Positions 37,501 to 46,281 of a stretch of 64,000 nucleotides of DNA are shown here, piece by piece. Location of the stretch: assembly GCA_963697705.1 (NCBI GenBank), contig CAVOPA010000010.1:1-64000 (forward strand), read 5' to 3'. This DNA is from CAVUCH01 sp963697705 (GTDB lineage Bacteria > Acidobacteriota > Vicinamibacteria > Vicinamibacterales > JAENWD01). A model generated the notes under the pieces. It did not search any database. It saw only the letters and a program-made list of their open reading frames with translations, and was not told where the DNA came from. Each line of letters starts with the position of its first letter. Positions within the stretch are counted from its first letter, which is position 1. The position numbers were made by a program, and so were the translations under genes.

Positions 37501-38121
37501 TGGCGCGACGAGATCGGCGCGCTCCGCAAGGACCTGCGGCGCTGGGTGGTGCTGCAGGCGGAGTCCGGCGATGGCTGGCGGCCCGAGCGGTTCGAGTTGA
37601 GCTTCGGCCTGCCGCTCGACGCGGATCACGACCCGCAGAGCGTGGCCGATTCGGTCGTCGTCGATGGCCGCTTCGTGCTGCGGGGCTCGATCGATCTCGT
37701 GGAACGGCACACCACCTCGCGTGCGCTGCGCGTGACCGACCACAAGACCGGCAAGAACCGGACGGCTGTCACGACCACCGTCGACGGCGGCCGCACGCTG
37801 CAGCCGGTGCTCTACAGCCTCGTGGTGGAGGAGATGACCCACGAGCCGGTGACGGCAGGACGCCTCTACTACTGCACGCAGGCGGGGGGCTTCACGAGCC
37901 ACACCGTGCAGCTGGACCCGATTGCGCGCAAGACCGGCCTGCACGCGCTCGAAGTGATCGACCGCGGCGTCGAGCTCGCATTCCTGGCCGCCTCGCCCGC
38001 GAGGGGCGCGTGCGAGTACTGCGATTACCGAACCGTGTGCGGCCCTCTCGAGGAGAAGCGCGCCGGGAAGAAGAACAAGGGTCTCCTCGCCGACCTGCTT
38101 GCCTTGAGGGATCTGCCGTGA
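34570..38121 (+). CDS. addB: AddB-like helicase-nuclease subunit with Fe-S nuclease domain
   Basis: A 1183-aa protein of the AddB/RexB-type partner in double-strand-break resection. The N-terminal region (AEVLIVSASRGAADDLARDL) matches the inactive UvrD-like fold and lacks a GKT Walker A. The C-terminal PD-(D/E)XK nuclease shows GSIDLV (D1042) and VTDHKTG (D1057, K1059). The Fe-S cysteines are C891 (YASCPYQFLLS) and CEYCDYRTVC (C1148, C1151, C1157), the expected C...C-x2-C-x5-C layout. GTG 34570 is the likely start. The addA start follows 71 bp after the stop. An odd insert of about 50 residues (386-436; GGHHVAPG repeats) is encoded by palindromic-repeat DNA inside the gene. Confidence 0.85.
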   Translation: MLRSRGEVFASRAASRRRARAAAFVSGLPTGAEVLIVSASRGAADDLARDLARRAAATFGLHRFSLAQLAARLAAPRLAAAGLVPATSLAAQAIAARAVFEARTAGALEYFAPVAAMPGFAPALARSLNDLRMADAAALAIERAGEGGRDLAALYGAAVAQFDAGGAADRARLFSAAREVLESGASFCEGRAVVLVDVVVDTAVERAFVGALLGRASAWLGCVPVEDESTRTLLDPLVARVDVDEDAGDGELTRLRRHLFQRGQPPGAERGTDVVFFSAPGEGREAVEVARYVLDEARRGVRFDEMAVLLRSPREYLGLLEHAFARAGISASFGRGTRRPHPAGRALLALLSCADENLSANRFAEYLSLAQVPDAATADASDGPGGGNRWAPGFDPADMKNVGAGGGHHVAPGGGHHAVPGSGHHVVPGFSPADTASAREPAKSADARPRKGTAKPAARGQQSGVSQPSLFDDPAPVRPLDDALATGAERLEVGDLEPVEPDAASAETASPDEGVVHGTVRAPYRWEEWLVASAVIAGRERWRRLDGIAAEYRLRLKEARREDAQSPRVRGIERDLSNLEHLRAFALPLVDEFAAWPENGTWGEWLDRLEALVPRVIRQPLVVQRVLAELRPMSAVGPVSLREVREVLSDRLRTVAVEPPPSRYGRVFVGTAEEARGRVFRIVFVPGLAERLFPQKLREDPLLADAVRREVSGGLKTTSQRAADERLLLHLAVGAAAERVYLSYPRIELREARPRVPSFYGLDVMRAITGRVPSHEELQDAAARETRAALAWPAPETAARAVDDFEHDLSVLGGLLATRDPLAVKGRARYLLELNEHLRRSLTERWKRWKPAWTDQDGLVAATETVKIALEGQRLASRPFSLTALQRYASCPYQFLLSAIYRLQPFEEPTPLQRLDPLTKGALFHAIQTAFYRERQAAGALPLTRENLADSLAALDRAVSRVSEAEKDLLAPAVDRVWRDEIGALRKDLRRWVVLQAESGDGWRPERFELSFGLPLDADHDPQSVADSVVVDGRFVLRGSIDLVERHTTSRALRVTDHKTGKNRTAVTTTVDGGRTLQPVLYSLVVEEMTHEPVTAGRLYYCTQAGGFTSHTVQLDPIARKTGLHALEVIDRGVELAFLAASPARGACEYCDYRTVCGPLEEKRAGKKNKGLLADLLALRDLP
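35725..35878 (+). repeat. REP-like palindromes and 24-bp tandem repeat inside addB
   Basis: 24-bp units (35725-35748; 35785-35808, 35809-35832, 35833-35856) each encode GGHHVAPG-like octapeptides. Two REP-like hairpins (CCGGGCTTCGACCCGG at 35743 and CCGGGCTTCAGCCCGG at 35851) are followed by GCTGACACCGCG. The same CCGGCTTCAGCCGGG...GACACCGCG text occurs in the intergenic cluster at 24594-24620. Confidence 0.85.
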
Positions 38122-38191
38122 GCGGGTGGGGGATGAAGGACGCGCTCGTGATGGGTGATGGTTTTTGGCTCGCGACCGTGGCGGCGCGACC

Positions 38192-41100
38192 ATGACGCTG
38201 ATGCGCGCACGAGTGCTGGACGATGCTGCAGACCGGGACCTGATCCGCAGCGCCCTCGACGACACCCTCGTTGTCGAGGCCGCCGCGGGTACCGGCAAGA
38301 CGACCGAGCTCGTCGCGCGCATCGTGCGGCTCGTGGCCGCCAAACGCGCGACGATCGATCGGATTGTCGCCGTCACCTTTACCGAGAAAGCCGCCGGCGA
38401 GCTGAAGCTGCGGATCCGCACGGAGCTGGAGAAGGCGCGTGCGGCCGGACGCGCGGCTGTCGCATCGGGTGCGTCTCAGCACGCACCGGAGCTCGTCGCG
38501 CTGGACGAAGCCCTCGAGCACCTCGAAGAGGCGCACGTCTCCACCATCCACGGCTTCTGCGCGGACCTCCTGCGCGAGCGTCCCGTCGAGGCCGGCGTGG
38601 ACCCCGGCTTCGAGGTCCTCACCGAGCCCGGCGCCGAGCGGCTCTTCGACCGGGCGTTCCGTGAGTGGTTCCAGCACGGGCTCGAGGATCCACCCGAGGG
38701 CGTGCGCCGTGCGCTGCGCCGGCTGCCGCCGGCGTGGTCGCCATATGCAGACGAAGAAGACGGCCCCGTCGCGCGCCTGCGAAAGGCGGCCGTGGACCTC
38801 CGCGAGTGGCGCGACCTCCGCGCCCCGTGGCGCCGCGACCCATTTGATCGCGACACGGCGGTCCGGACGTGCGTCGCCGAGCTCTGCGCGTTCGCCGATC
38901 TCACGGCTCACCCGTCCTGGGACAAGGACCCGCTGTTCGAAGCCACCCGGCCGCTGCGCACGCTGGCCGCCGATTTTCGCCGCATCGCCGAGGAGGGGAA
39001 TGCAGCGCGTCCAAGCGACATGGCCGAGCGCGTCGATGCCGAGAGGTCCGTCGCCGGGCGCGAGCAGTCCGCCCGCCCTACTCAATCGTCCGCCCCCAGC
39101 GGTGACGAGCGCCAGCGACCCACGCCTGGCGCCGAGCGTCTGGAAACCCTCGACTCGATGGAGGCCACTCTGGTCCGCCTGGTGAAGTCGAGCGAGTTCA
39201 AGGACATCGAGAAGCGGAAAGGCAAGAAGCCGGACTACGGGAAGGGCGTGGCGCGCCAGCAGGTGTTGGATGCCTACGAGCTGCTGAAGACGTCGTTGAC
39301 GGCGTTCGCGCGCGCTGCCGATGCGGACCTCGCCGCGCTGCTGCAGCGTGAGCTGCTCACGTGCGTGGATCTGTACGGCGAGCTGAAGTCGAGAGCGGGC
39401 GCGCTCGACTTTCTCGACCTGCTGCTGAAGGCACGCGATCTCGTGCGCGACTGCGCCCCGGTCCGGCGCGGGTTCCAGGAGCGATTCAAATACATCCTCG
39501 TCGACGAGTTCCAGGATACCGATCCGCTGCAGGCGGAAATACTCCTGCTCCTGGCGGGACAAGCCCCGGAGTCCGGAGCCCGGAGCCCGGAGCCAGACTG
39601 GCGCAGCGTGCCGATCAGGCGCGGCGCGCTGTTCGTCGTCGGCGACCCGAAGCAGTCCATCTATCGCTTCAGGCGAGCAGACGTCGGCATCTACCAGGAG
39701 GTCTGCGACCTCCTGGTCGCTCGACACGGAGCCCGCCGCGTGCATCTGCGCACGAACTTCCGTACCGTCCCAACGATCCAGCACGCCGTCAACGCGGCCT
39801 TCGCACCCGCCATGCGGCGCGACCATGTGTCGCTGCAGGCGGACTACGTGGCGCTCTCGCCGCACAGAGAAGAACTGCGGCTGCACGACGAGCGTCCGAG
39901 CAGCGCGGATGCACAGACGACCGGATCCACGTTGCAGGATGCAGGCTTCGGGCCGCGTCTGGCGCGAGGCCTGGAGGCTGAACAAGGCCCGCAGCCTGGC
40001 GAGACGCAGCCGAGCCTCATCGTCCTGCCGGTCCCCGATCCCTACGGGATGCGGAACATCGCGATGGGGCCGATCGAGTCGTCGCTTCCGGATGCTGTCG
40101 GCGCGTGGGTGCAGTGGCTGGTGCGCGAGAGTGGCTGGACCGTGACCGAGCGGCGCGAGGCCAGCGTGGTCGAGGTGCCGGTGGAGCCGCGACACGTCTG
40201 CATTCTGTTCCGCCGCTTCACGAAGATGGGGACCGATATGACGCGGCCGTACGTGGACGCGCTCGAAGCGCGCAGCGTGCCGCACCTGCTCGTGGGCGGA
40301 CGATCGTTCCACGATCGCGAGGAGGTCGAGACCCTGCGCGCGGCGCTCGCCGCGATCGAGTGGCCGGAAGACGCGCTGAGCGTGTATGCCACGCTGCGCG
40401 GCGGCCTCTTCGCGATCGGCGAAGAGGCGCTGCTCGAGTACTGGCACACGCATCCGCGCCACCGGTTCCATCCGTTCGACGTGCCCGAGGATCTGCCGCC
40501 GCGCGTGCAGCCGGTCGGCGAGGCGCTGGCGCTGCTCAGGACCCTTCACGCCGGCCGCAATCATCGTCCTGCGGCCGAAACCGTCGGCCGACTGCTCGAG
40601 CACACGCGCGCGCACGTCAGCTTCGTCATGCGTCCAGCCGGCGAGCGCGTGCTGGCGAATGTGCTTCAGGTCGTGGAGCTCGCGCGTCAGTACGAGGCCG
40701 ATGGCGGCATCTCGTTCCGCGGCTTCGTCGACGCGCTGCGCGAGGCCGCGGACCGGAGCGGGTCGGCCGAGGCGCCCGTGCTCGAGGAGGGCAGCGACGG
40801 CGTCCGCCTGATGACCGTGCACAAGGCCAAGGGACTCGAGTTCCCGGTCGTCATCCTCGCGGACATCACCTGCAAGCTCAATCGCAACGACGCCAGCCGA
40901 TACATCGACCAGGCGCGTGGCCTGTGCGCGATGCCGCTGGCCGGCTGTGCGCCCGCCGACCTGCTGGATCACGAGGCCGTGGAGATCGCCCGCGAAGCCG
41001 CCGAAGGCGTGCGCCTGGCGTACGTCGCCGCGACCCGGGCGCGCGACGTGCTCGTGGTGCCGGCGATCGGCGATGGCGAGTACCGATGGCTGGCTCGGCA

Positions 41101-42137
41101 CGCTGAACGCCGCCATCTATCCTCCGCGCGATATCCGTCGAGACCCTGAGGCAGCCCCCGGCTGTCCGCAGTTCGGCACCGATACCGTGCGCACTCGCCC
41201 CGACGGCGAACCCCCGAGAGCCGATACTGTCCGCCCCGGCCTGTATTCGCTGCCGCGCACGCCAGGCGTCGAGCGAGAACGTCTGGGGCAGGACTGCGGC
41301 GCTGCAATCAGCCCCGCCCTGGCGGCTTCGCTGAGCCTCGCACATTCCGCGAAGGCGCCGGAGCCCGACGAGCCGAGCGCTGATCAATACGACGCCGAGC
41401 GAAGCTACAACGTCGTCTGGTGGGGCCCCGGCGCGCTGCAGCTCGACGCCGAACCCCCGTTCGGCCTGCGGCGCGAAGATCTCATCGCGAAGGATGCGGG
41501 CGAGTCGGTCGTGAGCGAGGGACGAACGGTCTACGACGCCTGGGCTCTCGATCGCGCCACCGCGATCGCGAATGGCTCCGCGCCATCGCTCCTCATCCGG
41601 ACCGTCACCGAGTTCGCGCACTCCGGCGAGTGGCCGTCCGGCATCGCCGAGCTCCCGCCGGTACAGGTGATCGAGCTGCCGCGCGAAGGCGGGCGTCCGA
41701 GAGGCCGCCGCTTCGGCACGCTCGTGCATGCCGTTCTCGCGACCGCGCCGCTCGACGCGGACGGCGCCTTGCTCCGTGCGCTTGCGACGCTGGAGGGTCG
41801 GATCCTGAATGCGCCGGAACAGGAAATCGCCGCAGCCGCGGACCTCGGTGCGCGCGTGCTCGCGCACCCGCTGCTGGCGCGTGCCCGCGCCGCCGAGGCA
41901 CAGGGCCGATGCCGGCGCGAAGTGCCGGTCACGTTGACCCTGTCCGACGGCCGCCTGCTCGAAGGCGTGGTCGACCTCGCCTACGAGCACGACGGCGCGT
42001 GGACGGTGATCGACTTCAAGACGGATGACGACCCGGGCGCGATGCTCGGCGCGTACTCCCGCCAGGTTGGCTTGTACGCGTCGGCGCTCGCGCGCACCAC
42101 GCTGCCGAGACCGACCGGGGTCGTCCTGGTTGTCTGA
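38192..42137 (+). CDS. addA: AddA-like UvrD helicase-nuclease, one frameshift
   Basis: Superfamily 1 helicase of the AddAB double-strand-break resection complex. Motifs are Walker A VVEAAAGTGKTTELVARIV, AVTFTEKAAGELKLRI, STIHGFCADLLRERPV, Walker B ILVDEFQDTDPLQAEILLLL, GDPKQSIYRFRRAD, RLMTVHKAKGLEFPVVILAD and YVAATRARDVLVV. One extra base at CC 41083-41084 switches the frame from IGDGEY to DGWLGTLNAAIYPP. After it the C-terminal PD-(D/E)XK nuclease is complete: RFGTLVHAVLATAPL, LLEGVVDLAYEHDGAWTVID, FKTD. The full length is about 1315 aa. ATG 38192 is chosen where homology starts. A heptamer repeat at 39565-39597 encodes a PESGARSPEP insert. Confidence 0.85.
39565..39597 (+). repeat. Heptanucleotide array inside addA
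   Basis: Four CCCGGAG/TCCGGAG units in the coding strand encode APESGARSPEPD in a loop just before the GDPKQSIYRF motif. It is the same period-7 type as the intergenic arrays. Confidence 0.75.
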
Positions 42138-42288
42138 ACGACGCCGCGAGTTCAGGATTGGCCCCGCTGTGCGCGAGACTCTCGTCTGTCCGCCCTCTGA
42201 CCGATACCCTTCCCGTTTCTGCGAGTCACATCAGCATGAGTTGCAGAGGCGGGTGAAGCGAGCTGCCTGCGATACGATGCGCTGACGC

Positions 42289-43240
42289 ATGCCCCACGAA
42301 GCCGTGCCGGAGATGAGCCGTATCATTGTCCGACCTCTCCTGCACGCCGACATCGATGACGCGCTTGCGCTCAGTTCGACCGCCGGTTGGAATCAGCGGG
42401 CCGAGGACTGGCGCATGCTGGTGACCCTCGCCCCACACGGGAGCTTCGCGGCGCTCAGCGGCGGGCGCATCGTGGGAACCGCGATCGGTATCGACTACGG
42501 CGGGTTCTCGTGGATCGCCATGATGCTGGTGGCGCCGGAGTACCGCGGCCGCGGCCTGGGGCGCCGGTTGCTGCAGGCGGCGCTCGAGGCAGTACCCGCC
42601 CATACGCCCGTTCGCCTCGACGCCACTCCCCTGGGCCGACCGCTGTACCAGGCGTTCGGGTTCGAAGACGAAACTGCCATCACGCGCTGGGTTGCCGACT
42701 CGTCGAGCCGTGTGTTGCCGGCCCTCGCGGGGTCCGCGAGCGCCTTCCACGTTCGCCGGCTGAGTGGAGCGGATTTTCCTGCTCTCGCCGTGCAGGATCG
42801 GGAGGTGTTTGGCGCGAATCGCCGAACCGTTCTCGAGTGGGCACTCGATGCGGCCCCGGGCTACGCGTACGCGATCGACGGCGGCGCCTCGGCGTTCCCG
42901 GCGCAGGTACTGCCTGGGCCGGCCCGGTCGCCTCTTCGATCAGATCGGGCCGGTCGTCGCGGTCAGCGACGAGGCGGCGCAGGCACTGGCTCGCGAGGCA
43001 CTGCACGCCGCGCGCGGCCGTGCCGTGGTGATGGATCTCTTCGACGTCGAGCGCAGCGTGGGCGCGTGGCTGCAGGCGTGTGGCTTCCACGCGCAGCGCC
43101 CGTTGTTCCGCATGCGCCTGCCGCCGAGAATCACGGCAGGCCGCAGGGCGGAGTTCCTGCCCAGGGAAACGGCGCGGGACGATCAGAAGCACGTCGCCCA
43201 TCTTCGGGAGTTCGCAACCCTGGGACCGGATTTCGCCTGA
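42289..43240 (+). CDS. GNAT-family N-acetyltransferase (two-domain), one frameshift
   Basis: The N-terminal GNAT domain is clear: IIVRPLLHADIDDALALSST, acetyl-CoA loop VAPEYRGRGLGRRLLQAALE, then RLDATPLGRPLYQAFGFEDE. A second, shorter GNAT-like domain follows (FHVRRLSGADFPALAVQDRE). A frame change near 42906 (GG) links YAIDGGASAFPAQ to YCLGRPGRLFDQIGPVVAVS and AVVMDLFDVERSVGAWLQAC, ending at 43240. With one base removed the protein is about 316 aa, normal for this double-GNAT group. Start ATG 42289 or 42313 (MSRIIVRP). The following gene starts 18 bp later, so these are probably one operon. Confidence 0.75.
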
Positions 43241-43258
43241 GCCGCGAGGAGCCTGACG

Positions 43259-44290
43259 ATGCTGCCCGATTACATTCACAGTGAGAGCGAACTCGAGGAG
43301 ACGCTTGCCGAGCCCTCCGAGGCCGACCTCGCGTGCGTGCGGCGCGTCGCGGGCGACGTCCTGATCCTCGGCGCCGGCGGCAAGATGGGACCCTCGCTGG
43401 CGCGCCGCATCCGGCGCGCCGTCGAGCGGACGGGCGCCCGGATCCAGATCGTGGCGGCGTCCCGGTTCTCGTCTTCCACCCTTCGCGCGCAGCTCGAAGC
43501 CGATGGCATCCCGACGCTCGCGTGCGACCTGCTCGATCGCGCCAGCGTTGCCGCGCTGCCGCGCACGCCGCACGTCCTCTTCCTGGCAGGCCGCAAGTTC
43601 GGCACGCTCGATCGGTCCGATCTCACATGGGCCATCAACACGGTCGTGCCCGCCACGGTCGCCGAGCACTTCCATGACTCTCGAATGGTCGTGTTCTCAA
43701 CCGGCAACGTCTACCCCCTGGTTGCGGCGAATGGCACCGGGTCCACGGAAGACGACCTGCCCGCGCCGGTGGGTGAGTACGCGCAATCGTGCCTGGGCCG
43801 CGAGCGCGTCGTCGAGTTCGTCTCGCGCGAGCACGGGCTCCGTGCGCTGATATTCCGCCTCAACTACGCGGTGGATCTGCGCTACGGGACGCTCGTCGAC
43901 ATCGCCCGCCGGGTATTCAACGGAGAAGCCGTTGACCTGACCGTTGGATTCTTCAATGCGATCTGGCAGGGAGATGCGAACAGCTACGCACTGCGCAGCC
44001 TCGAGCTCTGCTCGTCGCCGCCGGTCGTGCTCAACGTCACCGGCCCCGAACGCATTGCCGTTCGCGACGCCGCGGAGTGGTTCGGCGCGGCGTTCGGACG
44101 GCCGCCGCGGTTCGAGAACACGGAGGGCCCGGTCGCCTTGCTCAGCGACTCGAGCCGCTGTCGCGCGCGGCTCGGTGAGCCAGATGTCCCGCTCGCCCGA
44201 TTGAAGCAATGGGTCGCGCACTGGGTCGAGGCCGGCGGCGCCTCATTGAACAAGCCGACCCGCTTCGAGGTCGCCGATGGCCGTTTCTGA
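43259..44290 (+). CDS. NAD-dependent epimerase/dehydratase-family protein
   Basis: A 343-aa SDR-type protein. A nucleotide-binding loop DVLILGAGGKMGPSLARRIR (GxGGxxG) lies after a 30-residue N-terminal extension. Later landmarks are VVFSTGNVYPLVAANGTGST and EYAQSCLGRERVVEF at the catalytic position, then FRLNYAVDLRYGTLVDIARR. The normal YxxxK reads YAQSC, so the catalytic lysine is not where expected and the usual epimerase chemistry may be altered. GAGGAG 7 bp before ATG 43259 supports the start. It overlaps the next, DapA-like, gene by 14 bp, so the two are coupled and may act on one sugar or sugar acid. Confidence 0.8.
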   Translation: MLPDYIHSESELEETLAEPSEADLACVRRVAGDVLILGAGGKMGPSLARRIRRAVERTGARIQIVAASRFSSSTLRAQLEADGIPTLACDLLDRASVAALPRTPHVLFLAGRKFGTLDRSDLTWAINTVVPATVAEHFHDSRMVVFSTGNVYPLVAANGTGSTEDDLPAPVGEYAQSCLGRERVVEFVSREHGLRALIFRLNYAVDLRYGTLVDIARRVFNGEAVDLTVGFFNAIWQGDANSYALRSLELCSSPPVVLNVTGPERIAVRDAAEWFGAAFGRPPRFENTEGPVALLSDSSRCRARLGEPDVPLARLKQWVAHWVEAGGASLNKPTRFEVADGRF

Positions 44291-45360
44291 CGTGCGATCG
44301 GTTCCGGAGCTTCGACGCGCGCTCCTGCGGGGGCTCGTCATCCCGGCCCATCCGCTCGCGCTCACTGCGGACCGCCGGCTGGACGAGCGCCGGCAGGTTG
44401 CGCTCACGCGATACTACTGCGACGCCGGCGCCGGCGGCATCGCCGTCGGCGTGCACACGACGCAGTTCGCGATTCGCGAATCCTTCGGTCGCGCTGCTCA
44501 GGCCCGTGCTGGATCTGGCCGCGCGCACCGTGCGTGACTGGTGCGTTCAGGCTCAGCGCCCGCTGATGATTGCGGGCGTGGTCGGACCCACGCCGCAGGC
44601 GCTCGACGAGGCAGCGCTCGCGGTGTCGCTCGGCTACGACGCTGCGCTGCTCAGCCTTGGTGCCCTGCGTGATGCCGGGAACGACGCCGTGCTCGATCAC
44701 TGCCGCCGCGTCGCCGAGATCGTCCCGCTGGTCGGGTTCTACCTGCAGCCGGCGGTCGGAGGGCGCGTCCTCGATCGCAGCTTCTGGCGCGGGTTCCTCG
44801 ACATCGAGTGCGTCGTCGCGATCAAGGTCGCCCCGTTCGATCGGTACCGCACGCTGGACGTGACCACGGCGCTGGCCGAGAGCGGCCGTCGCGACGTCGC
44901 GCTCTACACCGGGAACGACGATGCCATCGTTGCTGATCTGCTGACGTCGTTTCCGGGTGGTGCGAATGAACCGCCGGTGCGCTTCTCGGGCGGTCTGCTT
45001 GGCCAGTGGGCGGTATGGACGAACAGCGCCGTTGATCTGCTGCAACGGTGCCGCGCAGCCGTCGAGCGTCGGTCCACGCGTGATGCTACCGAGGAGCCGC
45101 TCCGCCTGCTGGCGCTCGGCGCCGAGCTCACCGACGTCAACGCGGTCCTGTTCGATGCCGCCAACCAGTTCGCGGGCTGCATCCCGGGGATTCACGAGGT
45201 GCTGCGCCGCCAGGGCCTGCTCGCCGGCCGCTGGTGCCTCGATGCGCACGAAGACCTGAGCCCCGGGCAGATGGAGGCGATCGACCGCGCCCTGGCGCGC
45301 TATCGGCATCTGTCGGATGACGGGTTCGTGAGAGAGAATCTGGGGAGGTGGATGGCGTAG
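44277..45360 (+). CDS. Dihydrodipicolinate-synthase-like aldolase/lyase, one frameshift
   Basis: A DapA/NanA-superfamily TIM barrel. It starts VPELRRALLRGLVIPAHPLA and has GAGGIAVGVHTTQFAIRE, PLMIAGVVGPTPQALDEAAL, and VVAIKVAPFDRYRT with the Schiff-base lysine. LYTGNDDAIVADLLTSFPGG and the C-terminal helices follow. The frame changes at about 44481 (one extra T), joining QFAIRE to PSVALLRPVLDLAARTVRDW. A corrected product has about 360 aa. The start at ATG 44277 overlaps the epimerase gene. The specific substrate is not deducible; the pairing with an SDR protein suggests catabolism of a sugar acid or hydroxy-oxo acid rather than lysine synthesis. Confidence 0.75.
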
Positions 45361-45559
45361 CGGCAAGGGCTCTGTGCCCTGCTCGGGCTCGTGCGTCCGT
45401 ACCAGACCGCGCGTGGGACCGAGGTCTGCGCGTCCCACGCGGGGCCGACAGGTGGCCGCGGCTCAGGGTTTTCGTTCTCCGCGGCGGTCGTTTCGCAGCC
45501 TACCGGGGCGGCGATTATTATCGACACACATAACTACCGTTTGGCAGGAAAGGTACTCC

Positions 45560-46270
45560 ATGGACGTCGTGCGCCTGAAGCGAACGCTTCGACCCCTGCG
45601 GCCGGTCCTCGGACCCGTATGGAACCTGTTTCGGCGGAGCACGGGGCAGGCGGCACGGCCACCCTCCTGGCCGTCACCGCCCAGGGCGGGACGCCGAAGC
45701 GCACATGCCGGCGACGAGGTGCTGATCTACCCGATGACGCGCGAGCAGTTCGTCGCGCTCCGGGCGGATGACCCGTATTACGCCGACCGCGAGCAGTACA
45801 TGGCGGCCGCCGCGAGAACCGCCGGGCATCTGATCTCGCGGCACCAACTCGTGTCCGCGCTCGAGCTCGGCCCCTATCGCCAGCCGATTGTGACCGGCTC
45901 CGACGTGATAGAACTCAGGCCGCCCTCAGGGTTGCGGGGAGCGCGGCGCCTGATCGTCCACGACGCGACGTCCGTGCCCTGGCCCTTCAACGATCGAACC
46001 TACGACCTGTTCGTAGCACTGCAGGTCTTCGAACACCTCGACGGCCACCAGCGTGCCGTGTTCAAGGAAGTGTGCCGGATCGCGCGCCACGCGGTCATCT
46101 CGGTGCCGATTGACTGGGAGATGCGCGACCCCACCAATTGCCATCACATGATCTCGCGGGAAACGGCGCTGTCCTGGTTCGCGCCCCGCGTCCCGACCAG
46201 GATCCTCCAGGGGAACCCCGCGCCGAAGTCCCGTCTGATATTCGTGTTCGAAAATCTCGACAAGCGCTGA
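45560..46270 (+). CDS. Class I SAM methyltransferase-like protein
   Basis: A 236-aa protein. Recognisable are SALELGPYRQPIVTGSDVIE at the SAM-motif position (ELGPY in place of DxGxGxG), RLIVHDATSVPWPFNDRTYD and LFVALQVFEHLDGHQRAVFK (motif IV and the EHL signature). CRIARHAVISVPIDWEMRDP follows. The SAM-binding glycines are few, so activity is uncertain. A basic N-terminus (RLKRTLRPLRPVLGPVWNLF) may bind membrane. ATG 45560 follows AGGAAAGG 5 bp upstream. The 200-bp gap before it has no supported gene. The amidohydrolase gene follows 12 bp later. Confidence 0.65.
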   Translation: MDVVRLKRTLRPLRPVLGPVWNLFRRSTGQAARPPSWPSPPRAGRRSAHAGDEVLIYPMTREQFVALRADDPYYADREQYMAAAARTAGHLISRHQLVSALELGPYRQPIVTGSDVIELRPPSGLRGARRLIVHDATSVPWPFNDRTYDLFVALQVFEHLDGHQRAVFKEVCRIARHAVISVPIDWEMRDPTNCHHMISRETALSWFAPRVPTRILQGNPAPKSRLIFVFENLDKR

Positions 46271-46281
46271 CGTATGAGCGG

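Noticed and set aside
37892..41116. 1074-aa minus-strand frame across addB/addA
   Set aside because: Spans two real genes antiparallel; composition is typical of a shadow and no motif is found.
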